This document shows positions 1-8,633 of a DNA stretch of 64,000 nucleotides, in pieces; positions within the stretch are counted from its first letter, which is position 1; every line of letters starts with the position of its first letter. A model generated the notes under the pieces. It made no database searches and was not told the DNA's origin. It saw nothing but the letters and a program-made list of their open reading frames with translations. This DNA comes from CBDBCU01 sp965243185 (lineage in GTDB: Bacteria; Chloroflexota; Dehalococcoidia; Lucifugimonadales; UBA3495): contig OZ251531.1 of the NCBI GenBank assembly GCA_965243185.1, forward strand, positions 2,728,001 to 2,792,000, in the 5' to 3' direction. The translations under genes were made by a program, and so were the position numbers.

Positions 1-991
1 AAATCTGTCTTCCCTGCAACGCATCGCGTACCGCACTCCAAGCGTTGTCGAAAGCATCCCTCGTGTGCAACCTTGCTAGGGTGACGTTTCCTTGCAACGC
101 CCTGCGGATTCGCAAAGCAGCCTCACTCGGAGCCTCCGGGTTGCCTCTGGGATGTATACCTAGCGAGTTGTTGATAAAGCGCGACTCTGTCAGCAATTCC
201 TCCACAAGGTCCCAGCTCGACAGTACAATATTGCTGACGTCGATGTTGATGATTTCGCGGCCAAGTTCCTGAATACGCTGGGCAATGTTCAACTGGAACT
301 GTTCGGGCTGACCGGTTAATCCCTTAGCAAACTCACCCTGAGGGTCAACTATAAGAACCCCCATTTCCGGGTGGGTGGCATAAGCCAACAGAATGAGCTT
401 GGCCAAGGTGCTTTTGCCCGACCCACTACGGCCAAATATGCCGATATGATGGGCTTCGGCAAGCTGGCCGGAAGCCCCGTTGAACTGGCGGAACCACATC
501 GGCAGGTCAAGCTCAGACTGGTAAGACGTGCCGAGATAGAAAACGTTATCCAAGTGAGCGTGGATGATTTCGTTAACGACCTCATTGGTAGCTATCTTGA
601 TGTCCGTTCCCGTCGGTGGAACAGTCCCCATACTGGATTCCCGAAAACCGGTGGGAACCTCCCTGTACACAGCACTGACCCGCAGCTGGCCGTCGTGAGT
701 GTCTTGGTCTTCGCTAACATGGTCGACCTGGCCGCGCCGGCGGGCCAAAGTGAGCATAGCATGGTCTTCCAGCATACGGTTTTGCAGATGCACCTCGGTA
801 ATCTGACCCAAGGCGTACTGCGTCGCTCCCTGCTGGCGAAATTTAAGAACCGCCATTTCGCCGACCAATTTGTTCTCGGCAGCGGCTCCCCGGATGTTCA
901 TTTTGATTTCGGTGGTGGTCGAAGGAGAGCCAATGGTGCCAACCGACTCGGCGTTGGCAAAGGCTTGGTCTATGGAGTTGTTGCTGGTCAT
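1..991 (-). CDS. herA: HerA-type hexameric ATPase, 3' end beyond window
   Basis: This ATP-driven DNA translocase of the FtsK/HerA class probably pumps DNA for the NurA nuclease encoded just upstream. The visible 330 codons start at ATG 991 behind AGGAGG. An N-terminal beta-rich part of about 170 residues, like a HAS barrel, precedes a RecA-like ATPase core. The Walker A motif reads GRSGSGKST, and a Walker B-like strand reads GVLIVDPQGEF. No stop is reached before base 1, so the C-terminal half of the ATPase is missing. It follows the nurA stop by 14 bases, so the two are co-transcribed and probably coupled. HerA and NurA work together in archaeal end resection, and HerA proteins recur in bacterial anti-phage systems. 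The DruA-like neighbour favours a defence role here, which is inference. Confidence 0.85.
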   Translation of the reverse strand, partial: MTSNNSIDQAFANAESVGTIGSPSTTTEIKMNIRGAAAENKLVGEMAVLKFRQQGATQYALGQITEVHLQNRMLEDHAMLTLARRRGQVDHVSEDQDTHDGQLRVSAVYREVPTGFRESSMGTVPPTGTDIKIATNEVVNEIIHAHLDNVFYLGTSYQSELDLPMWFRQFNGASGQLAEAHHIGIFGRSGSGKSTLAKLILLAYATHPEMGVLIVDPQGEFAKGLTGQPEQFQLNIAQRIQELGREIINIDVSNIVLSSWDLVEELLTESRFINNSLGIHPRGNPEAPSEAALRIRRALQGNVTLARLHTRDAFDNAWSAVRDALQGRQI

Positions 992-1005
992 TGCAGACCT
1001 CCTGC

Positions 1006-2142
1006 CTAGGTGCGGTAGCTCCGCAAACCGTGGTAAATGTCGCTGGTCGGTCCGCTGTATTGCAGACCGGCTTCAGTGGTGGTCAAACCGATAACAGCGG
1101 TCATCGCCGGGGACAGGCTTTTAACCATCCGGTCGGCAATGAACAACGGGAAAGGCTCCATCGTCCGGGCCGATTGGCACTGCCCCCATACAGCACTCAA
1201 CAGCGTTGCCAGTTGGTACCGATTGTTGGCGGTGCCGCTGGTAGTCTCCAGCCGTAGTGCCGGGATCTGATTGTTTGGGCGGTAATAGAGAATGTGAACA
1301 TCGTTAAGACGCTCACAAGACTCATCTGCCAATTCCTGAAGGTCGTGCCCATAAGAACGGTGGACACTTTCAGTGTTGATGTGCCAACGCGACCTAGGCG
1401 GATTGAGACGTTGCGGGATGGTATATTCACCCGCTTCCAGAACCAGGGTCATCAAGCTCCGGTCGTCCCCGCTTCCTATCACCCCTATCTCCGCGCTGAT
1501 TTCATTGTTGGAAGTGTATTTAGGCACACCAACATAAGCGACGTCCGACCGCGAATTGGAAAGTATATGTAGATACGCATCCAAAGCGTCTTGCAACCTC
1601 TCGTACAATGCTCCGGTGACGGTCAACTCAAGGGCCTCCGCGGAAGCCGCCAAGGCTTGGTTCAACTGGATTACTGGGGTAGCCAGAGAGTTGTCGATGA
1701 ACCTGACGCCGTGCGGTGCCTTAACCGCCAGGTCCAACTCCATCGCTATCATCAATCCAGTAGCGACACGATTGGTCATGTGGTGGTGCTGTTCCATCTC
1801 CAAAAGCACCTCAAAATGGGGGGCTTCCCAATAATGCTGTTCCGAAGGTGGGGTAAGACCTTCTACCGCGATAGCTGCTATCGCAACAACGTCCGTTGCC
1901 AGCAGGTTCTCTGTAATGCGGGCACCGTCAACGCCGCAGGTTGTGGGTTCCTCCGCCGCCGGCAAATCATTTTGCCGCGCCAGCAGTCCCTCGTCCCGCA
2001 TTTGCGCCCGGATGTCCTCCCTTTGCGCCCGGATCCTTTCCAGCTGAGCGATATACCGATGCCCAACATCCTCAGCTTGGGCCATCAGTTCCTCAACCAA
2101 CGCCCCGGGCAGGTCACCAAAGGGCTGATCATTAGTGGTCAT
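1006..2142 (-). CDS. nurA: NurA-domain nuclease
   Basis: This 378-residue protein looks like a NurA nuclease, the partner of HerA. Its N-terminal third is a charged helical region. The first conserved motif, CGVDGARI, matches the NurA VDGS element that carries a metal-binding Asp. Further on come MIAMELDLA, with the expected acidic residue, and FIDNSLA, matching the family's DGSL strand. These give a plausible RNase H-like metal site. I chose ATG 2142 because AGAAAGG lies just before it. It overlaps the end of the DruA-like gene by 11 bases, whereas a longer reading to 2262 would overlap by 131. Together with the HerA gene 14 bases downstream it forms a nuclease-translocase pair inside a three-gene operon. 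Confidence 0.72.
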   Translation of the reverse strand: MTTNDQPFGDLPGALVEELMAQAEDVGHRYIAQLERIRAQREDIRAQMRDEGLLARQNDLPAAEEPTTCGVDGARITENLLATDVVAIAAIAVEGLTPPSEQHYWEAPHFEVLLEMEQHHHMTNRVATGLMIAMELDLAVKAPHGVRFIDNSLATPVIQLNQALAASAEALELTVTGALYERLQDALDAYLHILSNSRSDVAYVGVPKYTSNNEISAEIGVIGSGDDRSLMTLVLEAGEYTIPQRLNPPRSRWHINTESVHRSYGHDLQELADESCERLNDVHILYYRPNNQIPALRLETTSGTANNRYQLATLLSAVWGQCQSARTMEPFPLFIADRMVKSLSPAMTAVIGLTTTEAGLQYSGPTSDIYHGLRSYRT

Positions 2143-3244
2143 TGCCTTTCTCCATAGTGATGGATTGCAACAAGGATTCCCGACACCAGTCCCGCCAATC
2201 GCTGACGCGCTGGGCCCGGGGCAGCAACCATCGTTCCTTCCACCAAGCAGCCAACTGGTCAAAGGCGGTTTCGTAGTAGTCCGGTTCCTCAGCCCGGCCG
2301 CTCAGGTAATCCCAAGCGTTCTTTGCCAAAGGAATAGCCCACGCTTGTCGCTGGATGCCGTGTTTCAACCCATCCTGCTTTACATTCAGCATCGTCAAGG
2401 TTCGGGTAATGTTCTGCCAAACCGGCTTGGGGCCGCGTCCAAATCCCCGATTGGCCGGTATGCCCTGCTTGATGAGAAACTCTTTAAGATCCGGATAAAT
2501 GGCATCCAAGTGGACATTGCCGTAACCTTTAGTGTAACCCAACGGAGTGGCAATATCCCGCTTGCGTCCAACGGTGTTGTCCCGGTAACTAACCCGATTA
2601 TAGATACTGCTTCGCCCGAAGGCACTGGTGGTAGTCAGCAGTACCAAGTGGGACGGTATGACTCGGGCGTCAAGTTCCGTGACCCGTCCATTGTATTTAT
2701 CTTGGTAGGCTTTCCGAATTTCTTGGCTGGCGGCGGCGTACACTATCAACTTGCCGGCCAGTAGTCGGTTGTAAGGCGGAATCGCTCCCAAAGTAAAAAT
2801 GTCCATAGTCTGGTTGACCAGCACCTCTTTCTCTCCTTCGGGGTAGGAGATATGCCGGTCTCGAACGGCAAAGTCGATGGGTGCTGATTGCAAGCCCAAC
2901 ACGCCCATCACCGTATCGTGATGTTCGTCCATCACCAGAAAGCGAAGCCGCCGTCCATAGCCCCGGGAATAGGGCAACGACCACGTGAAGCGGGACAGTC
3001 GGAACAAGTCTTGCTCCTCGGGAGTTCTTACAGCTACCAGTTTCGGGGTAATGTCTTGCGGCGACAAGTCCGCGCCGTTAGCGAAACGGTGTGACCATTT
3101 CTCCCAAGTCTTTTGGATCCAGCCCTGAGCGTCGCGGATGCGGGACAGCCTGGCCTCCTCGTGCATCAAGCGAATGTGTTCCTTTGTCCGAATCTCCCCT
3201 TCTGGGATAGCTTTAGACAAGGCTTCCCGAATACGGTCTACCAA
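2132..3244 (-). CDS. DruA-like (DUF4338) protein
   Basis: This 370-residue protein resembles the DUF4338 family, known from DruA of the Druantia anti-phage system. Matching features are RRLRFLVMDE followed by GVLGLQSAP and FAVRDRHI, then an Asn-led segment VNQTMDIFTLGAIPP. A C-terminal block has VLLTTTSAFGRSSIYNRV, then LGYTKGYG, parallel to the family's ETF, CYRAANW and GxTxGRG elements. The match is from memory of family patterns and the protein is divergent. The only usable start in this frame is TTG 3244, as an in-frame TGA lies just upstream. The start overlaps the stop of a 30-codon upstream frame. It heads the operon with nurA and herA, and DruE, the helicase of known Druantia systems, is not seen. 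The biochemical role of DruA is unknown. Confidence 0.6.
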   Translation of the reverse strand: MVDRIREALSKAIPEGEIRTKEHIRLMHEEARLSRIRDAQGWIQKTWEKWSHRFANGADLSPQDITPKLVAVRTPEEQDLFRLSRFTWSLPYSRGYGRRLRFLVMDEHHDTVMGVLGLQSAPIDFAVRDRHISYPEGEKEVLVNQTMDIFTLGAIPPYNRLLAGKLIVYAAASQEIRKAYQDKYNGRVTELDARVIPSHLVLLTTTSAFGRSSIYNRVSYRDNTVGRKRDIATPLGYTKGYGNVHLDAIYPDLKEFLIKQGIPANRGFGRGPKPVWQNITRTLTMLNVKQDGLKHGIQRQAWAIPLAKNAWDYLSGRAEEPDYYETAFDQLAAWWKERWLLPRAQRVSDWRDWCRESLLQSITMEKGNDH

Positions 3245-3330
3245 CGGCCCCGGTGTAAGCCGGTATCAACCTCCAGACCGATAAGGGATTCCGACACCGA
3301 AACATCGGCAATTCCGGGATGGATGGGCAT
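3238..3330 (-). CDS. 30-codon upstream frame coupled to the DruA-like gene
   Basis: An ATG at 3330 with a good ribosome site (AGGAAGG) opens a 30-codon frame ending in TAG at 3238. Its product begins MPIHPGIADVSVSESL. The stop overlaps the TTG start of the next gene in the seven bases TTGGTAG, a layout typical of translational coupling. It could be a leader peptide, a small protein, or the real N-terminus of the DruA-like protein separated by a frameshift. Confidence 0.4.
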   Translation of the reverse strand: MPIHPGIADVSVSESLIGLEVDTGLHRGRW

Positions 3331-3348
3331 TCTGTCCGCCTTCCTACG

Positions 3349-3392
3349 CGTATGATGGCAAGCATCATACGACATTTTCCTGCAGAATGCAA
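3349..3392 (-). promoter_or_regulatory. Promoter with overlapping 9-bp inverted repeat (candidate operator)
   Basis: Reading the minus strand, TTGCAT (3392-3387) is followed after 17 bases by TATGAT (3369-3364), a five-of-six match to the -10 consensus. The -10 lies within a perfect inverted repeat at 3349-3371: CGTATGATG and its exact complement CATCATACG around a 5-base spacer. Transcription would start in the spacer, about 25 bases before ATG 3330. A repressor bound to the repeat would block this promoter. Confidence 0.6.
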
Positions 3393-3423
3393 AGGCATCC
3401 TACCATAATAGAGAAGTTACCCT

Positions 3424-4566
3424 TTACCCCTCCCCAAACACCCCCACCCCCTCAAACCTTCCCCCTACTACCGCGCCACCGTCCAGCCCCAGCCAGTGCT
3501 CGGCCAGGGTGGTGTAGAGGGCGCGGAAGTCGTGGTTGGCGAGCAGGTCGCCTTCGAGTAAATTCGCCGCGGCCAGGGAGGGGTATTCGCCGTATTGGCC
3601 GCCCTTTACCGGCGCGCCGATTACCATGGCCATCCCGCCGGAGCCGTGGTCGGTACCGGAGCCGTTGTCTTGGGCCCGCCGGCCAAACTCGGTAAAGACC
3701 AGCATTGCGACCCGCTCCGCCAAGCCCTGCTCTCGCAAGTCGGCAAAAAAGCCGGACAAGGCCGGCGCCAACTCCTGCCACAATCCGCTATGCACTGCCA
3801 ACTCGGCGGCGTGGGTGTCGTAGCCGCCGTGCTGGGTGTAGCAAATCCGTGTCCCCAAATCGGCCGTCAAGACCTGGGCAATGTTCCGCAAATTGCGGCC
3901 AATGGCATTGTCCGGGTATTCAATGCCGGACTGATACTTTTGCGGGGCGGAGCGCAAGGCGTCGGCGCCGGTCAAAGCGTCCCTTCCCGTGCGCCCCAAG
4001 TAATCCAGAACCGGGCCGGAACCGACCGCCGGCGCATACATCCGGGCAAAGACTTGCAAGGCGCGCTCCCGGGCGTCCGGCTGGTCAATGCCGGTCAGCA
4101 GCCCATAGCCGGCTAATTCGGCTACTGACGCCACCGGGACGCCGGGCAATGCCATAGCCCGCGGCAGCCCCCGCCCGAAGTTGACACCGGTCAGCACATT
4201 CTCCCCGGCCGGATCCAACTCGCGGATAGCCCGCCCCAACCAGCCCTCAGTGCCAACTTTATCCGGCTCGGCGGTGTGCCAGATGTCCATCGAACGGAAG
4301 TGGGAACGGTTGGGATTGGGGTAGCCGATGCCGTGGACGATGGCCACTTCGCCGCGGTCGTACAGTTCCTTGACCGGCTCTAATGCCGGATTAAAGCCTA
4401 CCCGGTCGTCCAGGGGCAACACCTGCTCCGGCGGGATGTGGACGGTGGGGCGGTAATCGTAATAGCGGCCGTCGGCGTAGGGAACAACGGTGTTCAGATA
4501 GTCGTTGCCCCCGGTGAGTTGGACAACGACCAGAACCGGGTCGGTAACGGCGGCGGTATTGGTCAT
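3424..4566 (-). CDS. DUF1501 family protein
   Basis: This 380-residue protein belongs to DUF1501, an alkaline phosphatase/sulfatase-related family of unknown reaction. The N-terminal strand VLVVVQLTGGNDYLNTVVP, the LNRSHF-like segment PNRSHFRSMDIWHTA, QHGGYDTHA and FTEFGRRAQDNGSGTDHG all match the family. Many relatives carry a twin-arginine signal. Here the protein starts only about ten residues before the first strand and no signal is visible, so it may be cytoplasmic. The start ATG 4566 is preceded by AAGGAG. It is transcribed away from the M16 peptidase gene across a 118-base divergent spacer, and its stop lies just before the promoter of the DruA-like operon. Confidence 0.85.
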   Translation of the reverse strand: MTNTAAVTDPVLVVVQLTGGNDYLNTVVPYADGRYYDYRPTVHIPPEQVLPLDDRVGFNPALEPVKELYDRGEVAIVHGIGYPNPNRSHFRSMDIWHTAEPDKVGTEGWLGRAIRELDPAGENVLTGVNFGRGLPRAMALPGVPVASVAELAGYGLLTGIDQPDARERALQVFARMYAPAVGSGPVLDYLGRTGRDALTGADALRSAPQKYQSGIEYPDNAIGRNLRNIAQVLTADLGTRICYTQHGGYDTHAAELAVHSGLWQELAPALSGFFADLREQGLAERVAMLVFTEFGRRAQDNGSGTDHGSGGMAMVIGAPVKGGQYGEYPSLAAANLLEGDLLANHDFRALYTTLAEHWLGLDGGAVVGGRFEGVGVFGEG

Positions 4567-4635
4567 CGGGATGGCTCCTTGGGGTAAAGGTGTGGGGGAA
4601 GTTTAGCATAATTGGGCGATAGGGGTTAGGGGATG

Positions 4636-4644
4636 TGTTAGAAT
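4636..4644 (+). promoter_or_regulatory. Extended -10 promoter for the M16 peptidase
   Basis: TGTTAGAAT is a TGn-extended -10 element (TAGAAT at 4639-4644) with no convincing -35. Transcription starting near 4651 would exclude the ATG at 4643 and supports translation from ATG 4685. The same GGATGTGTTA context precedes rplS. Confidence 0.45.
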
Positions 4645-4684
4645 GGCGGCGGTTATCTTGACGGGAAAGGGACGGGATTGCTTT

Positions 4685-7369
4685 ATGGCGGCCATTGCTT
4701 ACGAAAAGGTTGTTTTGCCCAACGGGTTGGAAGTTATCCTCCACGAGGATCATTCCATACCGTTGGCGGCGGTGAATGTCTGGTACCATGTAGGTTCCAA
4801 GGATGAGGAGCCGGGACGGACGGGGTTCGCCCATCTCTTTGAGCACGTGATGTTCGAGGGGTCGCAGCACCATAACAGCAGCTATTTTGAGCCGCTGCAA
4901 AAAGTGGGGGCTAACCTGAACGGCTCGACCAATTCGGACCGGACGAACTATTGGGAGGATGTGCCGTCGAACTATCTGGAACTGGCCTTGTGGCTGGAGT
5001 CGGACCGGATGGGGTTTCTGCTGGCGGCGTTGGATCAGCAGCGGTTTGACATTCAGCGGGATGTGGTCAAAAACGAGCGGCGGCAAAGCTACGAAAACCG
5101 CCCCTACGGGATGGCCCAGTGGAATATCCAGAAGTCCCTGTTTCCGCTGCCCCATCCCTACCACTGGATGACCATTGGCTCGCAAGAGGATTTGGATGCG
5201 GCCAGTCTGGAGGACATCAAGGATTTCTTTCAGCGGTACTACGCTCCGTCGAACGCCAGCTTGTCCATTGCCGGGGATATTGACCGGGAGCGGACGCTGG
5301 ATCTGGTGAACCGGTATTTTGGGGAGTTGCCGCCGGGGCCGCCGGTACGGCGGGTCGGGCGGTTTGATTCCGGGCTAACCGGGCGGGTAGAACTGGAACT
5401 GCGGGACAAGGTATCGCTGCCGCGCCTGTATATTGCTTGGCCGGCTTATCCCGAAGGGGATGTAGCGGAGGCGCCGCTGGAGCTGCTGCGGTTGGCCTTG
5501 GCTGACGGGCAGAGTTCCCGGCTGTACCGGTCGCTGGTGTATGAAAAGCAGATTGCTCAAAGCGTCAGCGTCCGGCACTATTCGGCGGAGATTTCCGGGC
5601 AGTTTGTGGTCGAGGCAACGGCGGCGGCCGGCCATTCCCTAGCGGAAGTGGAGGCTGTGGTCGATGCGGAACTGGAACGGGCGCGGCAGGAGCCGCCGAC
5701 CGAGGAGGAACTGGCCCGGGCGCGGAATCGACTGGAGAGTTCCCACTACCGGCAGTTGGCCCGCATCGGCGGGTTCGGCGGGCGGGCCGATACGCTGAAC
5801 TACTACAATGTTTTTTACGGCGACCCGGGGGAATTGAACACGGCTCTGGAGCGGTATCTGGCGGTGGAGCCGGCGGCGGTACTGGCTGCCGGGCAACGGA
5901 CTCTGAACGGCAATCAGGTGCGGATGCGGGTGCTGCCGGAGGCGGCATTGCAGCCGGTGGTGAACGGGATGGCACTTAATAGGTCGGAGCAGCCGGGGCC
6001 GGCGGCGGAACCGGAGTTCGCCCCGCCCTTGCCGGTACACCGGCGGCTGCCCAACGGCTTGCAAGTTACGGTAGTAGAAAAGCAGGGTCTGCCGCTGGTA
6101 GCCTTCGCGCTGCTGCTCCCGGCCGGTTCCATCGCCGACCCGCCGGGACAGCCGGGGCTGGCGTTCTTTACGGCGCAAATGCTGGCCGAAGGGACGGCAA
6201 GCCGCAGCAGTCAGGAAATCGCCAACGCCTTTGAGTTCATCGGGGCGCGGCTGTCCGTCGAGACCCGGCGGGAAGCCAGCATCCTATCGGCGGAGACGCT
6301 GACCCGGCACTGGCCGGACGCCCTGGCGTTGCTGGCGGATGTGGTACAGAACCCGACCTTCCCGGACAATGAACTGGAGCGGGTGCGGCGGGAACATCTG
6401 ACCGATTTGCGGCGGGGCAAGGATGACCCCACTTTTACCGCGGAGCAGTTAATTCCCGGACTGGTATTCGGACGGGAATCCCGGTACGGGCATCCGACTA
6501 TCGGGACGGAGGAGTCGGTAGCGGCCTTTACCCGGGAGCAGCTGGCCGAGCATTACGGGAATTGCTACGGCCCGGCGGCGGCTAACCTGCTGGTAGTGGG
6601 GGATGTGAGTTTAGATGATGCCGTGGCGCAGGCGGCGGCGGTTTTGGGGGATTGGGTGAACCCGTCAGTTGCTGCCGTGAAAGAAGCCGCCGGTTCCGGG
6701 GAGATGGCGGGAGATGGCGGCGATAGGGAACAGCCGACCACCATCTATCTGGTGGACAAGCCGGGGGCGGCGCAGTCGGTCATCCGGGCCGGGCATTCTA
6801 CGGTGGGGCGGAGTCATCCCGACTATACCAGCCTGGGACTGCTGAACTATTCCTTTGGCGGGCAATTTTCGGCGCGGCTGAACCAGAACCTGCGGCAGGA
6901 TAAGGGCTACAGCTACGGGTTCCATTCGGGAATTTCCTGGTTCAAGGAACAGTCGCTGCTGGTAGCCGGGGGCAGCGTACAGACGGCAGTAACCAAGGAG
7001 TCGGTAGCGGAAACGCTGCAAGAGTTCCGGGATATTCAGGGCGGCCGGCCGGTGAGCGCTGCGGAGTTGGCGGCGGCCCAAGCCGGGCTGTTGCTGGGCT
7101 ACCCCGCCGGGTTCGAGCGGCCGGGGCAAATTCTGGGGCAACTGGTACAGTTGGTGCTGCATCAGCTGCCAGATGACTATTTCCGCACTACCCCGGCCCG
7201 AGTAGCGGCGGCTACACTGGAGCAGGTGCGGCAGGCCGGCGCGGCGCGGGTGCGGCCGGAGGGCTTGCAGGTACTGGTAGTGGGCGACCGGGCGACGGTA
7301 GAGCCGGGTTTGCGGGAGTTGGGGCTGCCGGTGGTGGTAGTGGATGGGGATGGATGCAAACCGGGATGA
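4685..7369 (+). CDS. M16 family zinc metallopeptidase, two-domain
   Basis: This 894-residue protein is a tandem M16 (pitrilysin-type) peptidase with two about 440-residue halves. The N-terminal half has the inverted zinc motif H50-L-F-E53-H54 and further acidic residues for the third ligand. The second half starts near RRLPNGLQVTVVE and has FTAQML where the zinc motif would be, so it is the inactive partner domain that closes the substrate chamber. No signal peptide or membrane segment is visible, suggesting a cytoplasmic enzyme for degrading peptides. An in-frame ATG at 4643 would add 14 residues, but it overlaps the likely -10 element, so I took ATG 4685. It is transcribed alone. Confidence 0.92.
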   Translation: MAAIAYEKVVLPNGLEVILHEDHSIPLAAVNVWYHVGSKDEEPGRTGFAHLFEHVMFEGSQHHNSSYFEPLQKVGANLNGSTNSDRTNYWEDVPSNYLELALWLESDRMGFLLAALDQQRFDIQRDVVKNERRQSYENRPYGMAQWNIQKSLFPLPHPYHWMTIGSQEDLDAASLEDIKDFFQRYYAPSNASLSIAGDIDRERTLDLVNRYFGELPPGPPVRRVGRFDSGLTGRVELELRDKVSLPRLYIAWPAYPEGDVAEAPLELLRLALADGQSSRLYRSLVYEKQIAQSVSVRHYSAEISGQFVVEATAAAGHSLAEVEAVVDAELERARQEPPTEEELARARNRLESSHYRQLARIGGFGGRADTLNYYNVFYGDPGELNTALERYLAVEPAAVLAAGQRTLNGNQVRMRVLPEAALQPVVNGMALNRSEQPGPAAEPEFAPPLPVHRRLPNGLQVTVVEKQGLPLVAFALLLPAGSIADPPGQPGLAFFTAQMLAEGTASRSSQEIANAFEFIGARLSVETRREASILSAETLTRHWPDALALLADVVQNPTFPDNELERVRREHLTDLRRGKDDPTFTAEQLIPGLVFGRESRYGHPTIGTEESVAAFTREQLAEHYGNCYGPAAANLLVVGDVSLDDAVAQAAAVLGDWVNPSVAAVKEAAGSGEMAGDGGDREQPTTIYLVDKPGAAQSVIRAGHSTVGRSHPDYTSLGLLNYSFGGQFSARLNQNLRQDKGYSYGFHSGISWFKEQSLLVAGGSVQTAVTKESVAETLQEFRDIQGGRPVSAAELAAAQAGLLLGYPAGFERPGQILGQLVQLVLHQLPDDYFRTTPARVAAATLEQVRQAGAARVRPEGLQVLVVGDRATVEPGLRELGLPVVVVDGDGCKPG

Positions 7370-7496
7370 ACGGGATATACCGGGTTTTTGCCGTTATCCC
7401 ATCGCTATTTGCCGCTTGCCGGGAGGAGGGAGTAGAACCCCGCAAGCCGCTGTCGCCGGCAATCTATGCCGGCAGGCAAGGTTCAGGCGGTTCGGG

Positions 7497-8234
7497 TTAG
7501 CGCAGTTGCCGGACTGCCGCGCGTTGGGCGGCAAACCAGGGTTCAAGTCCCCGGGCGGCCAGGGCTAGTACGGCGTCCACTTGCTGACGGGGGAAAGGGG
7601 CAGCCTCGGTAGCCCCTTGCAGTTCGACCAGTTCGCCGCGGTCAGTCATCACAATGTTGAAATCCACTTGCGCGGCAAAGTCCTCCCGGTAGCACAAATC
7701 CAGCAGCATGGCATTATCCACGATGCCAACGCTGATGGCAACCACGGCGCAGCGGAGCGGGACGGCGCGCAAGACCCGGTTAGCCACCAGCAGTTGCAAG
7801 GACTGGCGCAGGGCGACATAAGCTCCGGTAATGGCGGCGGTGCGGGTGCCGCCATCGGCTTGCAGCACATCGCAATCGATGGTAACGGTGCGCTCGCCCA
7901 GGGCTTCCAGGTCGGTGACGGCGCGGAGGGAACGACCGATAAGACGCTGGATTTCCTGGGAGCGGCCGCTGATGCGGCCGGCGTCCCGGTCCCGGGGCGT
8001 GCGGGTATTGGTGGAACGGGGCAGCATATTATATTCGGCAGTGACCCAGCCCCGTCCCTCGCCGCGCATAAAGGCCGGCACCCGCTCCTCTAAAGATGCG
8101 GCGCAGATAACTTTAGTCTGGCCGGTTTCAATCAGCGCCGAGCCTTCGGCAAAGGGTTGGTAGCCGGGAGTAATGGTGATGGGACGGGGTTCGTCCCAAC
8201 GGCGGCCGTCGGCGCGGGTTGGGGTTTCAGTCAT
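7497..8234 (-). CDS. rph: Ribonuclease PH
   Basis: RNase PH trims the 3' ends of tRNA precursors by phosphorolysis. The 245-residue length is normal for the family. Recognisable elements are the N-terminal RADGRRWDEPRPI, the phosphate-binding region around TRTPRDRDAGRISGRSQEI with its arginines, DCDVLQADGGTRTAAITGA, and VDFNIVMTDRGELVELQG near the C-terminus. I chose ATG 8234; a frame extension to 8282 lacks the family's usual beginning. It faces the M16 gene end to end, and its own start is divergent from a small DUF2283-like gene. Confidence 0.96.
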   Translation of the reverse strand: MTETPTRADGRRWDEPRPITITPGYQPFAEGSALIETGQTKVICAASLEERVPAFMRGEGRGWVTAEYNMLPRSTNTRTPRDRDAGRISGRSQEIQRLIGRSLRAVTDLEALGERTVTIDCDVLQADGGTRTAAITGAYVALRQSLQLLVANRVLRAVPLRCAVVAISVGIVDNAMLLDLCYREDFAAQVDFNIVMTDRGELVELQGATEAAPFPRQQVDAVLALAARGLEPWFAAQRAAVRQLR

Positions 8235-8357
8235 CGTTTTTCCCTCGGTGGCGCGGCTTGTAAGGTGCGGGTAATTATACACTTGGCACAGGGGAAAAAT
8301 GGGGGTAAGGTGTAAAGGTAGCGATGCCGCAACCCGGCGCTACGAAAGGGGTATGCT

Positions 8358-8609
8358 ATGAACTCTCACATTGGCGGCGACGCCTATCTGCAAGTTCGTT
8401 ATGACGCGGAGGTCGATATTCTGCGGGTGTTAATCCCCGGCCGGAAAATCGCCACTTCCAGCGAAGTTACTGCGCCGCTGGTCATTGACTTCGGCAGCAC
8501 GGAGGACGGTTTCGATGTGGTGGGCTTTGAGCTGCAAGCGGCTTCGGAGTATCTGGCGGTGGCCCTGGCGGCCAAGGCGTCAATCGTTACGGCCGGGCGG
8601 GAGTCCTGA
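8358..8609 (+). CDS. Small DUF2283-like protein
   Basis: This 83-residue protein has the layout of DUF2283 proteins: a short strand with VRYDAEVDILRV, then a strand-rich stretch ending VIDFGSTEDGFDVVGFEL, then a helix. Family function is unknown. ATG 8358 sits behind GAAAGGGG. It lies 24 bases before an acyltransferase gene on the same strand, so they may share a transcript. The family match is from pattern only and the fold may be shared with other small proteins. Confidence 0.6.
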   Translation: MNSHIGGDAYLQVRYDAEVDILRVLIPGRKIATSSEVTAPLVIDFGSTEDGFDVVGFELQAASEYLAVALAAKASIVTAGRES

Positions 8610-8633
8610 CTGAGCAAAAGGAATACTGCTCCG

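Noticed and set aside
7536..7560. tRNA-like T-arm sequence
   Set aside because: The GTTCAAGTCCC match lies inside the rph coding sequence and no cloverleaf can be formed around it. No tRNA or rRNA was found in the window.
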